From the IMG/VR virus record IMGVR_UViG_3300030085_003258, positions 1 to 28,550 of that record: a stretch of DNA of 28,550 nucleotides. One strand, 5' to 3'. The position numbers and the translations under genes were made by a program. Position 1 is the first letter of the stretch; the number at the start of each line of letters is the position of its first letter. This DNA comes from a virus. Positions 25,648 through 28,550 of this stretch are shown here, piece by piece. Under the pieces are notes generated by a model. The model was not told the origin of the DNA, searched no databases, and saw nothing but the letters and a program-made list of their open reading frames with translations.

Positions 25648-26342
25648 TGTCAGGATTCTTTTCATATTTACCAAAAATAGAATATACCCCAACTAGAATC
25701 AAATTTCAATTTACCAATCAAGATTTTGTACTTGCTACAAACATTTTTAAAGGATTATCATTAGATAATTCTGCATATGCTACAGATCTGTTTGCAGAAT
25801 TTAGTTTAAAAGACGGTGTTAGACCAGATCAAGTTTCTGAAGCAGTTTACGGTGATCCTAATTATGATTGGGTTATTTTGTTAACCAATAAAATTACAGA
25901 TCTTAAAAATGATTGGCCATTGAGTCAATCAGAATTTGAAATATTGATCAATAAAAAGTATCCTGACCCTCACTCAGTAAAAAACTATCTTACTAAAGAA
26001 GTTAAAAATGACATTGGCGAAGTAGTTCTTCCTGGTGGACTAGAAGTATATTATGATCCAAACGACCAAGATTCTTTCAAAAGAACATATATCAAATCAT
26101 ATAATCCCATAGTAGAGGAAACTGAAAATGGTGCAACGTTGCTAACATCAATTACTCATTATGAGTGGGAACAAGCACGCAATGAAGAAAAAAGAAAACT
26201 ACAAATCTTAAAACCAGATTATCTTGAGACTTTTGTAAAGATCTTCCAAGCATCGGCAAATTACTTGCCAAGTGTAAAGAGTAAGTCCAAAGTTAAACAG
26301 ACTCTAAACAAAACTAGTATCTTTAATAACATCACCCTATGA
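25647..26342 (+). CDS. gp53: Baseplate wedge protein gp53 (231 aa)
   Basis: In T4, gp53 bridges neighbouring wedges around the hub. The key region is RPDQVSEAVYGDPNYDWVIL, aligning by eye with T4 PEELANAIYGNPQLYWVLL, followed by a WPLSQSEF segment like T4 WITSQEAA. Near the C-terminus YEWEQARNEEKRKLQILKPD resembles the T4 YEAAVLENEKLRQIKII stretch. It is longer than T4 gp53 (196 aa) by about 35 residues, mostly at the C-terminus, where a Lys/Ser-rich tail occurs. It is coupled to gp48 (TAATG) and to the small gene after it (ATGA). Confidence 0.9.
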   Translation: MSGFFSYLPKIEYTPTRIKFQFTNQDFVLATNIFKGLSLDNSAYATDLFAEFSLKDGVRPDQVSEAVYGDPNYDWVILLTNKITDLKNDWPLSQSEFEILINKKYPDPHSVKNYLTKEVKNDIGEVVLPGGLEVYYDPNDQDSFKRTYIKSYNPIVEETENGATLLTSITHYEWEQARNEEKRKLQILKPDYLETFVKIFQASANYLPSVKSKSKVKQTLNKTSIFNNITL

Positions 26343-26587
26343 TATTAGAAGAAGCATGTTATTCCTTAAAACTAGAATGTGCCCTAAGAGACTTAGGTTT
26401 TGTTGACATCGGTTGGAAATGTGTAGCACATGCAGGTATATTCTTCGTACAACCAGTAGGAATCCCAGATGACCCCGAAGGGGATCTTCTGGGTTTTTCT
26501 TTAACTATACCTAATAGAAGAACTCATCAAAGGTACAGATTAGTATCCACTGCTAAGAGAGCACTGGATATTGCTCAGGGACTATAA
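26339..26587 (+). CDS. Hypothetical protein (82 aa), last gene of the gp4-gp53 operon
   Basis: The ATG overlaps the gp53 stop as ATGA, and the frame ends 14 bases before the terminator T-run begins. The protein has three Cys in the first 30 residues (EACYSLKLECA, GWKCVAH) and a basic C-terminal part (NRRTHQRYRLVSTAKRALD). No known domain is recognised. A strong hairpin (26464-26493) followed by five T residues lies inside the gene at codons 42-51. A soluble, possibly nucleic-acid-binding late accessory protein is only a guess. Confidence 0.7.
   Translation: MILEEACYSLKLECALRDLGFVDIGWKCVAHAGIFFVQPVGIPDDPEGDLLGFSLTIPNRRTHQRYRLVSTAKRALDIAQGL
26464..26498 (+). terminator. Possible terminator hairpin inside the 82-aa gene
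   Basis: CCCAGA (26464-26469) pairs with TCTGGG (26488-26493) and CCCC (26473-26476) with GGGG (26480-26483) around a GAA loop, with a small internal loop, followed by TTTTTC. It has the shape of an intrinsic terminator but sits in a coding region, where translating ribosomes would normally suppress it. Confidence 0.4.
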
Positions 26588-26600
26588 AAACCCTACAGAC

Positions 26601-26636
26601 AAAAAAATACCCCGAATTTTTTTTCGGGGTTTTTTG
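26601..26636. terminator. Bidirectional intrinsic terminator between convergent operons
   Basis: ACCCCGAA (26609-26616) pairs with TTCGGGGT (26623-26630) around a T6 loop, flanked by an A-run on the left and a T-run on the right. It has the stem plus T-tract in both directions, and it separates the plus-strand gp53 operon from the minus-strand gp32 cluster. Confidence 0.92.
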
Positions 26637-26639
26637 GAA

Positions 26640-26828
26640 TTAATAATCAATTTTGCCACAGTAATCAGGATGTTTCTTGATAAACTGTAGAACATATGAG
26701 TCAGCGTCTACTTCCATGGTGTAATGTGCATGGTTGTGCTGGACTCCAACTAGAATTAGAAAACCCACTATCAATACATTGAAGTGGGTTACGGGACTAC
26801 TGAGGATCTGTAGTAGGTACTTCTTCAT
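26640..26828 (-). CDS. Small membrane protein (62 aa)
   Basis: The C-terminal gene of the gp32 cluster. With ATG 26828 it is 62 aa: a short basic start (MKKYLLQILSS), one hydrophobic segment HFNVLIVGFLILVGV (about residues 14-28), then a hydrophilic tail ending KKHPDYCGKIDY. An in-frame TTG start at 26867 would make it 75 aa. The ATG has AAGAAGG directly against it, which is too close for ideal Shine-Dalgarno spacing, so the start is uncertain. It overlaps the preceding gene by 32 bases. The single span with a positive N-terminus suggests an inner-membrane protein or uncleaved signal anchor. No family is recognised; a lysis or host-membrane role is speculation. Confidence 0.5.
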   Translation of the reverse strand: MKKYLLQILSSPVTHFNVLIVGFLILVGVQHNHAHYTMEVDADSYVLQFIKKHPDYCGKIDY

Positions 26829-27021
26829 CCTTCTTGTTAAAACCAAAGGGTCCTTCTTTCTCTTCAAGTTTCAGTCGCAATGCAACTGTACCGATGGACT
26901 CAAGGACTTTTAGGATGTCCTCTGCCCTGGCATCTTCACCAAGTTCTTTGGCAACGTACCAATACTTTGGCCAGAAGGACTCACCTGCCTTCTCGTAGTC
27001 TTCAACGGTCAGTAGTTTCAT
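26797..27021 (-). CDS. Small hypothetical protein (74 aa) coupled to gp32
   Basis: The ATG overlaps the gp32 stop as ATGA (27018-27021), a strong sign that it is translated with gp32. The protein is acidic and helical: LLTVEDYEKAGESFWPKYWY, then ARAEDILKVLESIGTVALRL, then a Lys/Glu-rich tail. In T4 the gene near gp32 is the helicase loader gp59 and, further on, the late co-activator gp33; this protein is too short for gp59 and lacks features I associate with gp33, so no name is given. Position next to gp32 points to a replication or late-transcription accessory role. Confidence 0.75.
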   Translation of the reverse strand: MKLLTVEDYEKAGESFWPKYWYVAKELGEDARAEDILKVLESIGTVALRLKLEEKEGPFGFNKKDEEVPTTDPQ

Positions 27022-27986
27022 TCTTCCTCAGCAAGGCGGGCAAAGTAGGACAGGGTATCATCATCGTCAGTCGTAGGAGCAGGACGTGATGCAGCAGTCG
27101 GTTGAAGGTTGTTCAGTTCTTCCTTCATGGCATTAGGCATGGGACGGGGAGGGACACTGAACTTAGGTGCTCCCATGATGTCAGCATCATTGAAACCACC
27201 GCGACCTTCGGACTCATCTTCCAGAGTCTCACGATCAAACTTCTGCTTCTGACCACGACCCAGAACGACATTCAGACGTGAATCAAGTTCCTCATAGGAC
27301 TTGAAGTTCTTAGCATCCATAAACTCACTCAGAGAGTGCTGTGAACGCCAAACCTTTTCAAGTTCAGCATCAGTCATGTCCTCAAGAGTAGAAGGTGCAG
27401 CGAAGTCAGACTTATCGTAGTTCCAATAACCATCCTTCTTCTGCAGTTTCAGTTTGAAGTTGGCACCCTGCCACAGATCAAAGGGATTGATCGGAGTCTC
27501 ATCTTGGAACTCAGGTTGCATTGCTGCCTGAATCTTGTCAAAGATCTTCTTACCGAACTTGTAGAGGAAGACCTTGCCTTCGTTAGAAGGATTAGAAGGG
27601 TCACTCACAACATAGATGTTGGAGTAGTAGGACAGTTTACGCTTCTGCTTACGAGCGACCTCCTTGTCGCTATCAAGACCACTGTTCCACAGTGTACGGT
27701 TCAGTTCCGACACGGGATCTTTCTTACCCAGAGTGGTCAGGGAGTTTTCAATATACCATCCACCAGGACCTTGGAAACCATGTGACCAAACCTTTGCCCA
27801 GGGAAGTTCTTCGCCTTCAGGTGCAGGCAGGAAACGGATTACCGCAAAACCGTTGCCAGACTTGTCCATCTCGGGTTTCCAGAAACGATCATCACTGCTA
27901 CCACCAGTAGCTTGGAGCTTGTCAATCTCCTTGGTCAGACGATCAAAACCAAACTTGGAGCTGTTCTTAAGATCAGCAAAAGACAT
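27018..27986 (-). CDS. gp32: Single-stranded DNA-binding protein gp32 (322 aa)
   Basis: Coats single-stranded DNA in replication, recombination and repair. The N-terminal basic part (about 1-30) precedes the DNA-binding core: FAVIRFLPAPEGEELPWAKV, WSHGFQGPGGWY, RKQKRKLSYYSNIYVVSDP, NEGKVFLYKFGKKIFDKIQA and NPFDLWQGANFKLKLQKKDG, all in T4 order. KQKRKLS corresponds to the T4 KRKTS (LAST) motif. The C-terminus ends acidic (TTDDDDTLSYFARLAEEE), the protein-interaction tail. The T4 zinc ligands are absent: there is no Cys in the protein. The ATG at 27986 has GAGG seven bases upstream. A predicted pseudoknot in the leader suggests translational self-control as in T4. Confidence 0.93.
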   Translation of the reverse strand: MSFADLKNSSKFGFDRLTKEIDKLQATGGSSDDRFWKPEMDKSGNGFAVIRFLPAPEGEELPWAKVWSHGFQGPGGWYIENSLTTLGKKDPVSELNRTLWNSGLDSDKEVARKQKRKLSYYSNIYVVSDPSNPSNEGKVFLYKFGKKIFDKIQAAMQPEFQDETPINPFDLWQGANFKLKLQKKDGYWNYDKSDFAAPSTLEDMTDAELEKVWRSQHSLSEFMDAKNFKSYEELDSRLNVVLGRGQKQKFDRETLEDESEGRGGFNDADIMGAPKFSVPPRPMPNAMKEELNNLQPTAASRPAPTTDDDDTLSYFARLAEEE

Positions 27987-28058
27987 TTGTATTACCTCGG
28001 ATTAGTTGTGTGTGTTGTATTCGTTGGATTGCGATGACCCAACAGGATCATCATAACC
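27987..28058 (-). promoter_or_regulatory. gp32 mRNA leader with predicted H-type pseudoknot and unstructured operator
   Basis: Minus strand, in order: GATGAT (28052-28047) pairs with GTCATC (28038-28033); the loop contains GTTGG (28043-28039), which is complementary to CCAAC (28027-28023) beyond a 5-base linker. This gives stems of 6 and 5 pairs with loops of 3, 0 and 5 bases. A G-poor stretch (GAATACAACACACACAACTA) then leads to GAGG and the ATG. This is the plan of the T4 gene 32 self-regulatory leader. Confidence 0.65.
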
Positions 28059-28065
28059 TATTTAG
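28059..28065 (-). promoter_or_regulatory. Late promoter motif for gp32
   Basis: The minus strand reads CTAAATAGG, an exact CTAAATA, overlapping the stop codon of the DUF1825-like gene. If the start is about six bases downstream, the transcript begins at the foot of the leader pseudoknot. gp32 may also be read through from upstream early transcripts. Confidence 0.5.
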
Positions 28066-28403
28066 AGATCTCCGTCAAGCACTTGCTGGCGAACACTTTC
28101 CATGTTGTCACGAAACTTGTCGTAGATGTCCAGCATGTTGAGACCATCGGCATCCATACCGAGTCTCCTAGCAGCGTCACGGAACTCTTGCTTGAGACGT
28201 ACTGCCATCGGATCGTCAGACAGATTCAGTCTCATGTAGAAGACCTTCTGCCTTTCAATCAAGTCCAGCATAGCATCAAAGAACTCAATACGGTCATCCG
28301 TTTCCATCAAAGGAATGAACGGCAACCGATTGACGATCTCCTGCTGCTTGAGGTTGATCTCCTCAGCTTCTTTTTGTACTATTTCTGATTCAAAGAAAGA
28401 CAT
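28062..28403 (-). CDS. DUF1825-like protein (113 aa)
   Basis: The N-terminus SFFESEIVQKEAEEI resembles the DUF1825 family, small helical proteins encoded by nearly all cyanobacteria, for which I know no firm function. The rest is helical and charged: LMETDDRIEFFDAMLDLIER, QKVFYMRLNLSDDPMAVRLK and a C-terminal DKFRDNMESVRQQVL. Length fits the family (about 105-115 aa). It lies upstream of gp32 in the same direction, with 75 bases between them, and overlaps the end of the preceding frame by 25 bases. Its presence supports a cyanobacterial host and may be a host-acquired gene; a regulatory interaction with host machinery is speculation. Confidence 0.65.
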   Translation of the reverse strand: MSFFESEIVQKEAEEINLKQQEIVNRLPFIPLMETDDRIEFFDAMLDLIERQKVFYMRLNLSDDPMAVRLKQEFRDAARRLGMDADGLNMLDIYDKFRDNMESVRQQVLDGDL

Positions 28404-28549
28404 TGGTGATCTAATACTTTTTCCTTTAAAGTTCCCTTATATTTAACAGTGTCTACAGATACGAATGGAGTGTACTTCATAACGGTTCTCCTCACGTCAG
28501 ACCAAACAATAGTTTCCACAATCTTTTTATCAAACTGTGGTATAAAGTT
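28379..28549 (-). CDS. Partial reading frame at the window edge, unknown product
   Basis: A minus-strand frame is open from the right window edge to TAG at 28379 (56 codons visible). The last part reads MKYTPFVSVDTVKYKGTLKE. There are two readings: the C-terminus of a gene starting outside the window, or a 33-aa gene starting at ATG 28480, which has an excellent GAGGAGAA ribosome-binding site six bases before it. The frame upstream of the ATG (FIPQFDKKIVETIVWSDVRR) looks like protein, favouring the first. It overlaps the DUF1825-like gene start by 25 bases. I do not recognise a family. Confidence 0.5.
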   Translation of the reverse strand, partial: NFIPQFDKKIVETIVWSDVRRTVMKYTPFVSVDTVKYKGTLKEKVLDHQCLSLNQK

Positions 28550-28550
28550 T

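Noticed and set aside
26797-27021. Late co-activator gp33 identity for the 74-aa gene next to gp32
   Set aside because: It lacks the length and the C-terminal clamp-binding hydrophobic/acidic end expected of gp33; left unnamed.
1-28550. CRISPR arrays, tRNA genes, insertion sequences or attachment sites
   Set aside because: No regularly spaced repeats with unique spacers, no cloverleaf-like segments and no transposase or integrase frames were seen in the small gaps between genes.

Overview
The window looks like part of a marine T4-like cyanophage genome (cyanomyovirus of Synechococcus or Prochlorococcus). This rests on T4-type virion genes (gp4, gp48, gp53, gp26, gp27/gp5-like hub genes), a gp32 single-stranded DNA-binding protein, a host-type S-adenosylmethionine decarboxylase (speD), a protein resembling the cyanobacterial DUF1825 family, AT-leaning coding sequence, very tight gene packing and late-promoter-like CTAAATA/ATAAATA motifs.

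Layout from left to right. (1) 1-1319, minus: a protein with a metallopeptidase HExxH and a von Willebrand A domain, cut by the window edge. (2) 1409-7375, minus: a 1988-aa tail-fibre-type protein, preceded by a terminator (7420-7450) and its own late-promoter-like motif (7409-7415). (3) 7484-23670, minus: one long, almost gapless baseplate-hub/tail-tip gene block. In transcription order it holds a gp54/gp19-like tube protein, gp26 with a predicted -1 frameshift extension, a 795-aa structural protein, a 669-aa M23 + lysozyme-like hydrolase, a 539-aa protein with a SleB-like hydrolase region, a gp27-like hub protein, a 1748-aa gp5-like multidomain protein, a 403-aa spike/needle-like protein, speD, and two small genes. 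(4) 23707-26587, plus: gp4, a 149-aa protein of unknown function, gp48, gp53 and an 82-aa gene, ending at a bidirectional terminator (26601-26636). (5) 26640-28549, minus: the gp32 cluster, with an upstream partial gene, the DUF1825-like gene, gp32 and two small genes.

The genes fit together as a tail-tip assembly and cell-entry module. gp26 (with its extension), the 795-aa protein and the hub proteins would nucleate the tail. gp48 and the gp54-like protein would join hub to tube. gp53 belongs to the wedge. gp4 completes heads. The peptidoglycan-degrading activities that T4 keeps inside gp5 appear here to be spread over neighbouring genes.

The most notable items are the predicted programmed -1 frameshift at the end of gp26 (slippery run, 8-nt spacer, 9-bp hairpin, 60-codon extension ending exactly at the next start codon), a predicted H-type pseudoknot in the gp32 mRNA leader, seven HxH motifs at the tip of the fibre protein, and five eukaryote-like Cys-rich repeats in the gp5-like protein. 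All functional statements come from reading the sequence; no searches were run.
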